Positions 48,207-60,085 of a stretch of 64,000 nt of DNA are shown piece by piece (position 1 is the first letter of the stretch; each line of letters begins with the position of its first letter). The stretch covers positions 496,001 through 560,000 of the forward strand of contig JASJOG010000198.1 in the NCBI GenBank assembly GCA_030142905.1, given 5' to 3'. A program made the position numbers and the translations under genes. The DNA is from Heliopora coerulea (taxonomy: Eukaryota; Cnidaria; Anthozoa; Scleralcyonacea; Helioporidae). The notes under the pieces are model-generated. The model had not been told where the DNA came from. It saw nothing but the letters and a program-made list of their open reading frames with translations, and searched no databases.

Positions 48207-51200
48207 ATGTTGGGTGGAACGTTAATACGAAGAACTCTGCTCCAAAAACCATTGAAATCAACGATTTTGGTAAGATTACTAGTCTGAAACTTTTTGGTGT
48301 GACTTTTTCCTTTTCTTGGAAGAACTTGAGTGAAACAAGAAAGTTTAGATTTTTAGAAGGCACTCGCCTTCGGCTAACCTCCACGCCTCGAGTTCTTCTC
48401 AGATGCAAGGCTGGCAGTTTTGTAAACGTTATCGAGACCAGTTGTCGATGACTAATGTCGTGATCGTGTCAACATATTCATGTCTCTTTTGTAAATTTCA
48501 TGTGTTTTTTTTTTTTTTTTTTTTTATTTAGAGAAGTCGTTTGGCGGTTATCGGAGTTTCGTTTTCCGCCTCAACTCACCGTTTAGGTAAATATTGAACT
48601 AGTTAAGTATTAAAACTACAAATTTGATTAATTGACGTTGCCGTGATAAAGGGGTACTTTATTTTCATTATATTTTTTGGCGTGTTCACGCGCAGAGTCG
48701 GACCTTTGCCAAATAACAATGGAGCAGTTGATCAATCTCACTATAAATTACATTTTACAATTTATATCTCAATTTTTATTTTTCTAGTTGTTAATGGTGT
48801 TAGGGGCACTAGTAGTCTATTACTGTATGCAGATGGTACTCTGTGAACTACTGCAGTCAACAGTGTACCTTGAGAACTGATATCACTGTTTTATGTCTCA
48901 TTAATTCTCACATAGATAGTTTTGACAGATTTACTAACCACTTTTACAACCAATGGCAAGTACTTGATGATCTTACTGAGCCTGACAACAGATGAATGCA
49001 CACATCAGGGAAAACCTCCTGTAGTGAAATTGTTAATTTATAATTGCACTGTCCAAGTTTGTCTGGTCATTTCAACTCCTGCTCCTAGATCTTCAAGATG
49101 CAAGCTAGTTTTAATCATGTCATCCCCTTGATCTGCCATGATATCTACATGTGACATTCAGAGTCCCTATGTAAAATAGCTTGCTATTTAATATGTCGAG
49201 CTGCATTAAATTACAAATGGATGCAAGCACTTGTGACAAGCCATATTAGTAATGTATTGCAATGAGTAAAGATAAAGACATTTTTCAGTCCTTTGTTTAC
49301 TCTTACATTATTCTTTCAATTAACCCTTTTACCCTAGACTTTTACAAAAGAAATTTGATATTATAAAATCTATTCAAAATCTATTGAAATCTCTTCATGC
49401 CGTCAATTTGCGTGCGTTAAATCACAGCTATATGCATGGTTGGGGGTTAAAAGATTTCCCTAGTGCAGTGTCAATTTGCCAGAGGCCTACCCCCTAGTCT
49501 TCCCCACTGACTTGCAGTAATCGGGAATTTTTTCCTAATTGTAGCCAGTTTGAAGGTTGAATTAAAGAGAAATCATCCTGTAGTTGCCATACCTTTACCA
49601 AGTAGTGGAGAGGTTTGTGAGTTCACATTACCAAACACCCATTCAGTAAAAAGTTTTGTGGATTGTATCAAAGAGGAAGATGAAGGTGTACAGGATGCCC
49701 TTATTCAATCATTGGATGGTAATCGTGTGGCTCAAACAACGAGACTGAGCATGCTTCTCACAGAGGGATTCAACTTGAAAATCAATGATAAATATTTTAC
49801 TGTTCAACCTACAGCTGAGGGTAAGTATAGTTCTGAATAACCACTTTCCTACAATCATCAGTGAATGATTGCCAAGCTTGGCTTGTCAAAATTTTTTTTT
49901 CCAAGCCAGTGGCAAACACTGAATGCCTAACCTTGAGGAGACTGGGTGAGACACTGCAATCACTGCAATAAATTTGTGGCTCAATCAGTGCAATAGCCTC
50001 CCAACACTTAGAGTGTTATTAAGAACCACTGGTACAGAGAAAAGTAATTGCTGTGAAGTGGTTTGATGTAGCAGTATTTTAAGCTAACTGTGTTTTAACT
50101 TTTTCCAATCTGAGTACTTAATTTTACTCTCAGACTAATGCCAAATAATTTTACTTGTCAATGGAATACTCTTAGACCAGAAAGGGTTAAGAGGTGTAAT
50201 TTGGCACAGAACAACTTGTCCAGCTTGGTTAGCCAGACCAGCCCATAACGTATCAATGACTCCTTATCGTATGTTTAAACATTGCACTTTTAATGAGCCT
50301 TCGGCACAGCTTCTGAATTTAAGTGCAGTAATCAAGACAGTATTGTGTGCCTCATACTTTTATTAGTTAGTGCAGTTGTCAATGAAAACTCTCTGGAACA
50401 TGTTCGAGATCTGGTGGAGAACTTATACATAAATCTTGATGATGCTGGCAAAAAGGTAAGTTTATTGTACTCCATTTCTTAAACTTTGGTTAGTAGAAGA
50501 TGTGAAAGTTAGTTAAGATAGATACAGGTCTCTACAACTCTTGATATCTGGCAAAACTTGATATCTGGCAAAACTGGATACTTAGACTTCAACTTACCTT
50601 AACAACTTTGATTCCTCTAGTTTAAATGACTTTTTCAACCTATAAAAAAATGTTTAGTTAATGATTGTTTGTGGTGAATTTTTTTTATTGCATGTTAAAA
50701 ACTGTTGACAGTGACATGGCCATGGGGGTAACTGTGCCCCCCAAATTTTATTGGACTGATAAAGTTATTGCCTGAATTATTACACAGAACATCTTAGATT
50801 GCTTCAAATCAGTATCTGGGGGCTTTCAGTTCAAAATGTAACCACTAGGTTTGTTCCCAGGTCTAAAATTCTCTGTAACCATGCTTTAAGTTCCCAGAAG
50901 ACCCCCTGAAAAAAGTAGGTCTGGCCATGCAACCAGATGTTTAGCTTTTCTGTGGTGGCTTTCAATTATTTTGTTTGGCAACCATTCTAGACAACGAAAG
51001 AGCAACAATTAACGGAAGAGTTAGAGAAATTACACACAGAATTACAGCCACTGGAAACCCAGTGAAGAGAGATTGAAAAAGGCATGGAAACGAGGACCAA
51101 TGCCCTTGTGTGGGGAGGGTTAGCGTTTATGGCAGTCCAATTTGGTTTCCTTGCACGCCTTACTTGGTGGGAGTACTCTTGGGATATCATGGAACCTGTG

Positions 51201-51409
51201 ACGTATTTCATTACTTACGGCACCAGTATGGCCTGTTACGCATATTTCGTTCTGACAAGGCAGGTGAGTTTAAGTGTAACACACGACTTTATCATTAACT
51301 GTTTCGTGGCGAGATGAGACTTCGCTTATTTTAGTGTGGCTAATGACAGACGATTTTACTTGTTGAAGGGAGAGCTCCCACCCAGAAAGAGTTAAACGAT
51401 AACAAACTC

Positions 51410-51639
51410 GTTGGTGATAGCAGATCGTCCAGGTTACTATAGTCTTGAGAAAGACTGTCGGTGACTGACGTTTCGACGGCCTCAGCGGCGGTCATCTTCA
51501 GAGTCAAAAAGAGACTCTGACGACTTGACTCTGAAAGAGACTTGGCTCTGAAGATGACCGCCGCTGAGGCCGTCAAAACGTCAGTCACTAACAGTCTTTC
51601 TCTAGACTATAGTAACCTGGACGATCTACTATCATTAAC
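51410..51639. repeat. Family-2 palindrome with hammerhead-like cores, unit 2
   Basis: Counterpart of 35638-35867 with three visible substitutions; the left arm keeps the GAAAC and GTC parts of the core. Confidence 0.8.
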
Positions 51640-51883
51640 ATGTACCGATTCTCCCGGGTTCAAACCATTTACTTGATAACAAACTCAGAACGAATTCGTT
51701 TGAGCGAATACAAAAAAACACCCATGTATAACCAAATGTAAATATCGTTTGATATCTACACTCTATAGAACCAATCTTTTTACGTGCCTTTCTGTCATTT
51801 CATTAACGGTCTGGCTATAAAATGTGGTTTGGAGATATTTTACAAAGATCAAACTGGCCTAATCAATGATATAAAACTAGGAT

Positions 51884-52092
51884 ACTGCGTAGTCAGTGCT
51901 CAATAACATAAAAAGTTCAAAGGTTGGTAACTGCCATGACCGATCGCACAGAATTTCAACGTTTCGAGCAAAGGCTCTTCGTCTGAGAAAGAAACGAAGA
52001 ACATGTTTCACTCTCTGACGAAGGGCCTTTGCTCGAAACGTTAGAATTCTTTGCGATCAATCACGGCAGTTACCAATCTTGGAACTTGAAAC
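51884..52092. repeat. Family-1 palindrome, unit 2
   Basis: Counterpart of 36112-36320, differing at two bases. Confidence 0.8.
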
Positions 52093-52644
52093 TGTCCTAT
52101 AATATAGCAAAGGCGCTCTGAATGGAAAGCTTCTCTGATGTTCAACCTTTTCAATGGTCTAATAACCTTTTTTTACTATTATTATCTATATATTGTTAAT
52201 TGCTACTGTACGGCTTTTGGGGAAAGCATTTTTCACATAAATGACAAGACTCTGTCTATAAATAAAGATCTCTCAGCTTCACGAACGCCCGTCTATCATC
52301 CTCGTTGCGATTATTACCTAAGCAAAGTTTTAATGAGAGAGATTGCAGTACGGACCTTGGCGGGCAACGGGTTGGGCACCACTGCTATTTTGGCAGGCTT
52401 CATCAATACGGCATGACACGTAAAACATCCAGCCGACTAACCTTATCTTCCTCCTACTTTCTTTCAGCAATACATGTTTCCCGAAGCACGCAATCGCCAG
52501 TTCCTCATTTCTTTCCACAAGAAGGCCAAGCGCCGTGGATTTGACGTTGAGAAGTACAACCACCTTCGTGAGAGCGCAGCAAAGATTGAAGAAGAGTTAG
52601 AACAACTCAACCACACCAATCCTGCACAAAATGAACAATTGTAA

Positions 52645-54390
52645 AATGAATCTCTTGTTCAGTATACTGCAATATAATGAACAATGATCGTATTATTAAA
52701 TTTCAATTGCAAACCTCAGAGGCCACACGACCGATTCGGTCCAACTTTTCCACGGCTAATCCTTCCATTATGCCGACAAGGTTGAACCCAGACGTTGCGA
52801 ATGCGTTCCTGAACTACAGGCGGTACTAAATTGTAGGTATGCAATACTTACTGTTCCTGTCAATGACTGGGCCAGAGTTTTGAACCAGAGTTTTGAACCA
52901 GTGAAATATGGGACCGATGTTTTCAAGTACGGACCAAGTCGGGCCCAGCGAGTCGAAAATCCGTACTAAAAGCAGAGGTCTTATGTTTCACTAATAAAGA
53001 CCAAATAAGTGAGGTGAATAAGTTCTTCATCATATGACCTTCTTTAAGTGTAACTGAATAATGAGGAAATAAATCTGCGTCCACAATGTCCGCTGTATTT
53101 TGTTCACTCTTGTCTTTGAGTTTTTGTCGACATTTAACTTGTGCTGTCTTGACATTTAACTTCATTCAACTTGGAAAAGTATGGAAATTCGTCGGCAGGT
53201 TCTTTCTGCATATAGTTATTCTTCTAATGGTTCTTGAGGTATTTCTACTTCACATTTTACCAACATTAACGAGGTATTTATATTTTAACGGAATTTACTT
53301 TGGGATGAATACCAGTCGCTTCTGTTCAAGTGACACTCTATTTATGGCTTGTTAACGGTGTTTAGACTTGTTTAGTGTGGCGAACTGTCATTCACGCATT
53401 CCTAAAGAAAAGTCAGAATCAACATAAATATACTGATAAGAATCCACAGATTTCAAAACCAACCGCGACAACCTGTTTGTGGTATATGTGCGTAAAGTTC
53501 CACGGCTTGATGTGCTGTTGTGACGTCATCGAAAAAGAAAAATACTATCATTTCCGTAGTATTTTAATGTAATCAGAACCTGGTTCGTCTTCCCCCAAAA
53601 TTATGCATGGGTTTTACAGATGTTAAAAAAGTACCTCACATATCGACGTTTTTTCTGTGAAAAAGCGCTAAAATTGTAAAAATTTCGTTAAAATTGGACC
53701 GATGAATTATTGCATGTATACTTTTTCATAGTTGGTCTGGTTCAGCTGACTTTCCAAAATTCAAAGTAATGCAAAAAATGGCGTAAATTATCGATTTCTT
53801 AAGTTTTCAGATGACGCTAATTTCACGTCACTATTACGTCACGAATTTTGAAAATCCCATTGAACACTAAAGACTGGAACGCTACCTGTAAACTGTATTT
53901 TGAAGCCATCATGGAGGCTGACATCTAGGCCAATTTGCAGATCATCTCAGTCCCCTACGCAATAAAACACGCAACCTATTGTGAAAAACACCACCCAACT
54001 TTCGGATTTTTTGACAGTTTTCTTTTTTATCCAGAGTAAGTAGAGGAAAATGTCGGTAGGACTGCATATTTGTCAGAATTAACTGTTAAAGAAAAGTTAA
54101 GGTTCAATACAACATTTCGCCACGCGTGTTTTTGACCTACATGGCTGCCCCCATCTTAGCTACATTCATTCGTGAAGCCTGCTACTACGAGGTAGCGTTC
54201 CAGTCTTTTTAGAGTTCAATTGAAAATCCAATCTGAAATTAGCTGATAAAATTAACTGCCCTTGTAGCATAGCAATGGAATAAACAGGACACCTATAAGC
54301 TTTCGTCATGCTGCGATATCAGCACAGTTTTGATGTCGTGACACAGCAAAAACTTTACCTACAGACTCACTTGCACAGTAGCTACAATCA
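52645..54390. other. Downstream of MCU copy 2, no gene seen
   Basis: Base-for-base match to the unit 1 counterpart until 53855, then several percent divergence. Confidence 0.5.
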
Positions 54391-54399
54391 GTGACAAAA

Positions 54400-55080
54400 T
54401 ACCTTGGGAGTCTGGCAATTTTCAACGTTCACTCGCTTTGCACAATTAGTCATAAAACGCGAAGGCACAGTTACAATTTTCAACGTTTAGTCACTATGTA
54501 CAACGTATTCAAGAACCCTTGCAATTTCAACATGATCTCACGATGTAGTATGTACAATGATGAATCTATTCAGGAACACTTACAATTTCAACGTTCACTC
54601 ACCATGTAGTACGTACAATCTATTTAGGAACACTTGCTATTTCAAATTTTACTCACTATGTAGTATGTACAATCCATTTAAGAACACTTGCAATTTTAAC
54701 GTTCAGTCACAATGTAGTACATACAATCTATCCAGGAAGTTGCAATTTGAAATTTTACGCACTATGTAGTATTTGCAATCTATTTAAGAACACTTGCAAT
54801 TTAAACATTTACACATGAACAATCTGCTTCGGAACATTTGTAATTTTAACGTTTACTCACTATATATAGTACGTACAATCTGTCTAGGAATAGTTGGAAT
54901 TTCAAATTTTACTCCCTATGTAATATGTGCAATCAAATCAAAAACACTTGCAATTTCAACGTTTACTCGTTATGTACAATCAATTTAGGAACACTTGCAG
55001 TTTCAACGTTTACTCACTGTGTACAATCAGCCACAAAATATATAGGAATACCAGCAATTTTCAACGTTTACTCACTGTGT
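54400..55080. repeat. 54-bp minisatellite, unit 2
   Basis: Same array as 38630-39310, with small internal length changes (for example a shortened unit near 54735). Confidence 0.88.
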
Positions 55081-55366
55081 GTGGCATTTTCTAACTTAAA
55101 TATTATCATTCCCCGTCTTTCCCTATTCAATGTTGATTGTACCCTTATTCGGCATCATTTCAGTCAACCTTTTAATAATTTAACCTGCTACTGAAGAGAA
55201 ATTGATATGATTTTCTTTCATTTTTATTTTAAAACAAAAGTTTTGGGAGCAAAATGGGAGTTAGGAAGTCCATGGCCACAGCATTCGTAGTCCTCGCTTG
55301 CCACGACCCAGATGCTGTGAAATAGCTAAGCAGAGAAATCTTTGAGAGCAAATTACGTTAGGATTA

Positions 55367-55571
55367 GAACCATGAAATAAAAATGGAGTGCTGCGTAGGC
55401 AGTGTGGAAATCAAAGTGAAATAATCCGAAAGGTTTGAGTACTGCCGAAATGTGAGAGTAATTATCTAACGTTTCGAGCGAAGGCCCTCTCTGATGAAGG
55501 GCCTTCGCTAGAAACGTTAGATAACTACTCTAAAATTTCAGCAGTACTCAAAACTTTTGGATTATTTCACG
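55367..55571. mobile_element. Complete family-1 palindrome inserted in unit 2, 12-bp target duplication
   Basis: Unit 1 has an uninterrupted ACGTTAGGATTAGG at this site (about 39590). In unit 2 the 205-bp element sits between ACGTTAGGATTA (55355-55366) and ACGTTAGATTTA (55572-55583). Arms of about 90 bp flank CTGATGA (55491-55497), a GGGC/GCT-type stem and GAAACGTTAGA. It carries no gene, so it depends on other machinery. Confidence 0.88.
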
Positions 55572-55877
55572 ACGTTAGATTTAGGTTATGTTTTTTTCGC
55601 CTATATTCCGTCGACTCCAAGTCGCTTACACTAGCCGATAAAACATTTGCATATGAAAGCGATGAAGAAATTTCGAGAAAACTATGAGATTGCATATTAT
55701 TATTTTTGAACAGTTAAATCCTTATGGTCCGCATCTGACTTTTTGATTTTACTCTGGCTAACGACAGACGATTTTACTCGCCAGTCGTCAAGGAGAGACG
55801 TCTCGGACCAGAAAGGTACAAATGCTGTGTTTACGTCCGATTGTTATTTCTTGAAAATAAAAATTTTATATATATCG

Positions 55878-57545
55878 CTAAATGTATGTTTCATTACAAT
55901 TAGCATCCTCTTCGATTAGATCTTTATCTAAGTAGTCAAAAATCTCGGAGTTATCTCGATAAGCATAATATTCGTGATCTTCGGGTTCTCGAAGTTTTGG
56001 TAAGGAAGAACGAGCTGGCGGAATTTTTTTAAAAAAAGTAAACAATGCAATGGCGACAACGACTACTCCAATGCAACTCACAACAACGACAATAATGATA
56101 ATTGTAGACGAAGAAGTCGATTTCCCCTTCGAAGCTAAGATTTCAAAATTATTTCCATCTTTGCTGCAACCTTCTTTGGTGCAAGCTTGCATTGTTACGA
56201 TATAGCTCTGAGATGAGTTAAGCCCAGGAATTACGGAGCTGTTTGAAGTCACATTAAGTACTGAGAGCTCCATCTGCCGAGAGGTTATCAAAGTATTGCG
56301 ATATATCACCTTTAGTTTGGTCAAAACTCCATTCCATGACTGTCTAGGTGGTAGTCTCCAAGAGATCGTCACATTCCGCTTGTGGCCGTCGTCGGACGTC
56401 GGGCACGTGTTGCCAGTGCACGTTATCATAGGGGCTTTACTTGGGCTTTCTTCGGACAGCCTAGTCGTATTGCATCGAGGATACGAGTACCGTCCACCGA
56501 CGTACCATTGCACACGTACACAAAAAGTGCATTCATCGTATGGTTGATATGGTTTGATATCTTCGTCGTTTAGTTCTACGGTTCTTGCTTCCAGCTCCAT
56601 AACTTTCTCCGAACTCGACGAACAGCGGTAAGATACATTACCCAAGCCGTCCATGTCATCTTGCCATTTCAATGTGACCCTACGATATCCCGTTGTGATG
56701 TAAAGATAGTTCGGAGAAGGTGGTGTAAAGACCACTTGGCTCGGTTCCGTTGTGAACGCAAAAGACGCAAGATAGAACGTCCAAGTTGGGCTTCGTACTT
56801 CACATTGAGCAAAATAACTTGAAATGTAAAAGGAAACATTGGTGAAATCGTTCATATCAGTGCCAAAGGAACCCCTACACATTGACCCCTTGCACTTTAC
56901 ATCAATACTTTGCGACAAATCGTGTTCGTCCCCGTGCCACCAATACACCAACTGGTAGGTGTACTTGTCAGAATCTTCACCATACCGCCAATTTATCTGC
57001 ACTACATGCGACCCGTGATCATTTTGATCCGCTGTGTAAACTGGCTTTCCCAAGATTTCTTTCACTGGCGCCGGAGCAGTTTCCACGATCATCGAACGGT
57101 TTTTGGATACCCTCGCCAAACTCTGATGTCTGCCTATACACGTATATCTTCCAGGGCGATAGACCTTGACGCGGTTAATTAACGCTCTGCTTTCTAGATC
57201 AAACTTCGCTGTGCTCGACAAGGTTTCACCATCGCGGTACCAGACAAGTGTCCAGTTCTCAAACGCTCTTGTACTGCTTCTGTTACCTTTGAAACTCAGC
57301 CAGCAACTGGTATCTGTCTTAGTGTCGGGTTTCAAGCATAAGCGTTCAGACCTGACTTGCAGTCTATAGTTACCAGATTTCTCATCACAGCTCAGCTTAG
57401 GTAAATGGACAAGAAGTGCGAGGTTGACGATTAAAAATTGAACGAGGCTGCCCACAGCCATTTCAAACTGCTCCAGTTCGAACTGGGGTATAGTGTGTCC
57501 TTCAGGAACGATCTTAGTCGGTTTTTGTGCCAAGCTCGTTTGCAT
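55878..57545 (-). CDS. gp130-like class I cytokine-receptor-type membrane protein, copy 2
   Basis: 555 codons, open throughout; likely start at M29 (57461). Same layout as copy 1: signal peptide, Ig-like domain, three fibronectin III-type domains, membrane helix and a tail of about 50 residues. It lacks the extra CKGSK units (one CKGSM remains). Many amino-acid differences from copy 1 fall in the Ig-like domain and the cytoplasmic tail (tail starts KKIPPARSSLPKL and keeps EYY), while the last two fibronectin domains are nearly unchanged. No stop or frameshift, so both receptor copies may be functional. Ligand and signalling partners cannot be told from sequence. Confidence 0.8.
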   Translation of the reverse strand: MQTSLAQKPTKIVPEGHTIPQFELEQFEMAVGSLVQFLIVNLALLVHLPKLSCDEKSGNYRLQVRSERLCLKPDTKTDTSCWLSFKGNRSSTRAFENWTLVWYRDGETLSSTAKFDLESRALINRVKVYRPGRYTCIGRHQSLARVSKNRSMIVETAPAPVKEILGKPVYTADQNDHGSHVVQINWRYGEDSDKYTYQLVYWWHGDEHDLSQSIDVKCKGSMCRGSFGTDMNDFTNVSFYISSYFAQCEVRSPTWTFYLASFAFTTEPSQVVFTPPSPNYLYITTGYRRVTLKWQDDMDGLGNVSYRCSSSSEKVMELEARTVELNDEDIKPYQPYDECTFCVRVQWYVGGRYSYPRCNTTRLSEESPSKAPMITCTGNTCPTSDDGHKRNVTISWRLPPRQSWNGVLTKLKVIYRNTLITSRQMELSVLNVTSNSSVIPGLNSSQSYIVTMQACTKEGCSKDGNNFEILASKGKSTSSSTIIIIVVVVSCIGVVVVAIALFTFFKKIPPARSSLPKLREPEDHEYYAYRDNSEIFDYLDKDLIEEDANCNETYI

Positions 57546-59735
57546 ACGGCTTTAAAAAATGTGAAAAACTCCTTTGCTTTCTTGCCATGGCCGCAAGCTG
57601 CGAGTGAGCAATAAATAATTCAAGATCAAGACCTCCTGCTTGTGTGTTGAGTTAACCTAAGCAAAAGCTAATCCCGTTTAAGCAAATTATTTTTCTTATT
57701 TAACTTATTTGTGGGCTACGCAATCGCCTGATTTGAAGTGGGTGAAATTTGGATAAAGAAATTCAGTTCTGGAACTTATGTGACTGTTAACTCAATACGA
57801 AAATACAACACTTTACTCAGGAAGGGCTGTGGTCCTGTTGTTTTCATCATTTCGGTGTAAAAAGCCGTCTTTCAGAAGGCGACACCATGTTAAAATGAAA
57901 GAATTGCTTTTGTTGTTTATTTACACAAATAATGGGAACTGAGTTTCAATGCTTGGAACATTATGAGAACGTTTAAGGTATTCTAGCTTGAGCGAGTAAA
58001 TAGTTGGGTTTCATTAGTCAATTTGTTTGGCGTCTGTGCTATCCTTAGGAAAGAAAGGTACCCTTCAATGAGTCGAAATACGTTTGACTATGCCAGCCTA
58101 AAAGCGTAGGCTTTGTGGTCGTTGTTTCTTCATGTAAATGTTTTCGATCCAATTGATTGTTTTTGAACAACTCTTTAACTGGTGCTACAAAGTCAACAAC
58201 TTTAATCGATTGCAGGCTTCCTCATCCTTTCTAAACTTCTTACATAGAATAAAGAAAAGAATTTTTAAAAGAGCGTAATTTTTGTCATTATCGTAATCAC
58301 AGTTAGGGAAACTAAGGTGTAATGACAAAAATTATGAACATAGTTAAGTTTATATAATCATGGAAAATTGGTACATTCACCCGACAAAACAGAACCATTA
58401 TCGGAAGCGATCTGTTACACCTACACTGACACTTACTCTCGGGGGGTAGGAGCACAGGCACATTGGGGGTACATGTACCCGCTGACTTTCTTAAACTGTT
58501 CTTTTTAGTTGAAAGTATCCTTTCAACAAACACATCATTTGTAAATGAGGGCCGCAGGTTTATCAATTATTATCGTCATGCGTCACGCTATCTAAATAAA
58601 GTTGTTCATTAAGTTGTCCAAAAGATTTACACTCAAATTCACTCCATTTGAGGGTGACCGTTCCATTTGAGGGTGGCACAAAAATGCCCCAGAAAGTTCG
58701 TCCTCCCCCCTCGAACTAGCTTCCTACCTCACAGCTTACACTGACACACAAACGGATACAGATGACGTTGACAAATACGTATTTTAAAGCGAACCAGCAG
58801 TCACTCACAACATTCGCTCATCCTAGCTCTTGTAGCTACATGGTTAATATTAGTATATCCCGATACATTTTAATACAGTTGTTCTTCATTGATCGCCGGA
58901 ACTTCCCGCAAGACTTAATAAATGTCTAACAATCAAAATTACGTGTACCGTCCTCGGCACAATGACAGCATTCAATATCATTGAATTTGTAAGCCGTCTA
59001 AACAAGTAAGCGCTAATGTGCTGTCGTAAGGTCTGGTTCACGTAGACCGTCGACGTGCCATCGAGTTTAACTTGAGTTAAGTTTGCTGGAATGCCAGGGA
59101 TGAAGCGAAAGGTTCCCTGTTCTCTGTAACAGTACTGACTGACATAAATTTCAATGTGATTCTATCGTCCGCATGTCAACAAAGTTAACTTAAGTCCAAC
59201 CACGGAGATATGTCGGTTGTAACACACCGTTTACATGAAACCCGCACGAATTTAGACCGCTACCAAATTGAAGATTTTCTGAAGTGTTTACATGAGGCGG
59301 GAATGAAACTAAAGTCATGTTCTTCCTGATATTTCTAATCGCATTCCGAGCTTTCATTAATTCCTAACGACAATGCTTATCTTGTTCATCGCATCAGTGG
59401 TTGGTCTGAAGAGAATTCGTGTTTTCACGAAGAAAATTTCGTACAGGTCCGTGTTCGAACCGGTCTGAACTCATTTGTGTCCGTCCAACACCCGAAATGG
59501 GTGAGACCGGTCCAAGCCCAATTTTTAAACCGGGCTCATGTAAACTAAAACAAGGATTTGTATGGGTAGCGATCCGAAGTCGTGTCACTCTAATTTCGTA
59601 CCGGTCTCATGCAAACGGTGTCTAACTCTAAGGATCGCCAGTATATTAGAACCATACCTCCTTAACTTAGCAGGTTAAGCGTGTACCGCGCACTCGCCAA
59701 CAATCAAAGACGAGTAAATGTTGGGAACGAAACGA
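57546..59735. other. Upstream region of receptor copy 2, no gene seen
   Basis: Homologous to 41503-43689 with several percent divergence and short indels. No supported open frame. Confidence 0.4.
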
Positions 59736-59898
59736 TGAAATATAAATGGAGTGCTGCGTAGGCAGTGTGGAAATCCAAGTGAAATAATCAGAAAGGTTTG
59801 AATACTGCCGAAATGTGAGAGTAGTTATCTAACGTTTGGTTTTTTCTTTCTGACGAAAGGCCTTCGCTCGAAACGTTAGATAAGTACTCTCACTTCCC
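59736..59898. repeat. Truncated family-1 palindrome at the unit 2/unit 3 junction
   Basis: Near-identical to 43690-43852, truncated at the same place in the right arm (TAAGTACTCTCAC) before the MICU1 sequence starts. The shared junction shows the second duplication copied the first junction. Confidence 0.85.
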
Positions 59899-59919
59899 AA
59901 AATAAACAAGTGACTTCAC

Positions 59920-60085
59920 CTTCTGGTTGTAAAATTCCTGGAGTAAGGGACCTGACAAAATCATCTGGAGTCATGAATATTTCACTCTCTCCTGTTCCCA
60001 AATGACCACTTTGGATGGTGGCAAAGTATCGAAAGATTTTATCTGGTGTACTATATGCTCGGATGCGATCCTCATAAGCAATAAT
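59920..60085 (-). pseudogene. MICU1: MICU1 exon 2, copy 3
   Basis: Encodes the same 55 residues as exon 2 of the full gene, including IRAYSTPDK and GTGESEIF, with intact acceptor (TTGCAG) and donor (GTGAAG). Downstream exons are absent, as in unit 2. Its exon 1 should lie just outside the window. Called a fragment because no EF-hand exons follow. Confidence 0.85.

Larger units (their letters stand above)
48207..52644 (+). pseudogene. MCU: MCU, copy 2, with one in-frame stop
   Basis: Exons: 48207-48269, 48532-48586, 49545-49820, 50376-50455, 50991-51263, 52468-52644; same phases and 307-codon length as copy 1. Exon 3, dead in copy 1, is open here (LKVELKRNHPVVAIP), the exon 4 donor is a normal GTAAGT, and the filter reads [10 protein letters not shown] as in vertebrate MCU. 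The only lesion I find is codon 183: CGA of copy 1 is TGA at 51063-51065, in the coiled coil just before the first membrane helix. This is a C-to-T change at a CpG. A product stopping there would lack both membrane helices and the pore. A polymorphic stop, a base error or a recently dead gene are all possible. Confidence 0.9.
43853..59898. repeat. Tandem array unit 2 (16.05 kb)
   Basis: Same gene order as unit 1. Unit-specific changes: a foldback insertion at 44550-44922, a palindrome insertion at 55367-55571, an extra dispersed-repeat piece at about 55733-55822 and absence of the SINE. Divergence from unit 1 is uneven, from none visible (52206-53855) to several percent in the receptor flank. 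Confidence 0.96.
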
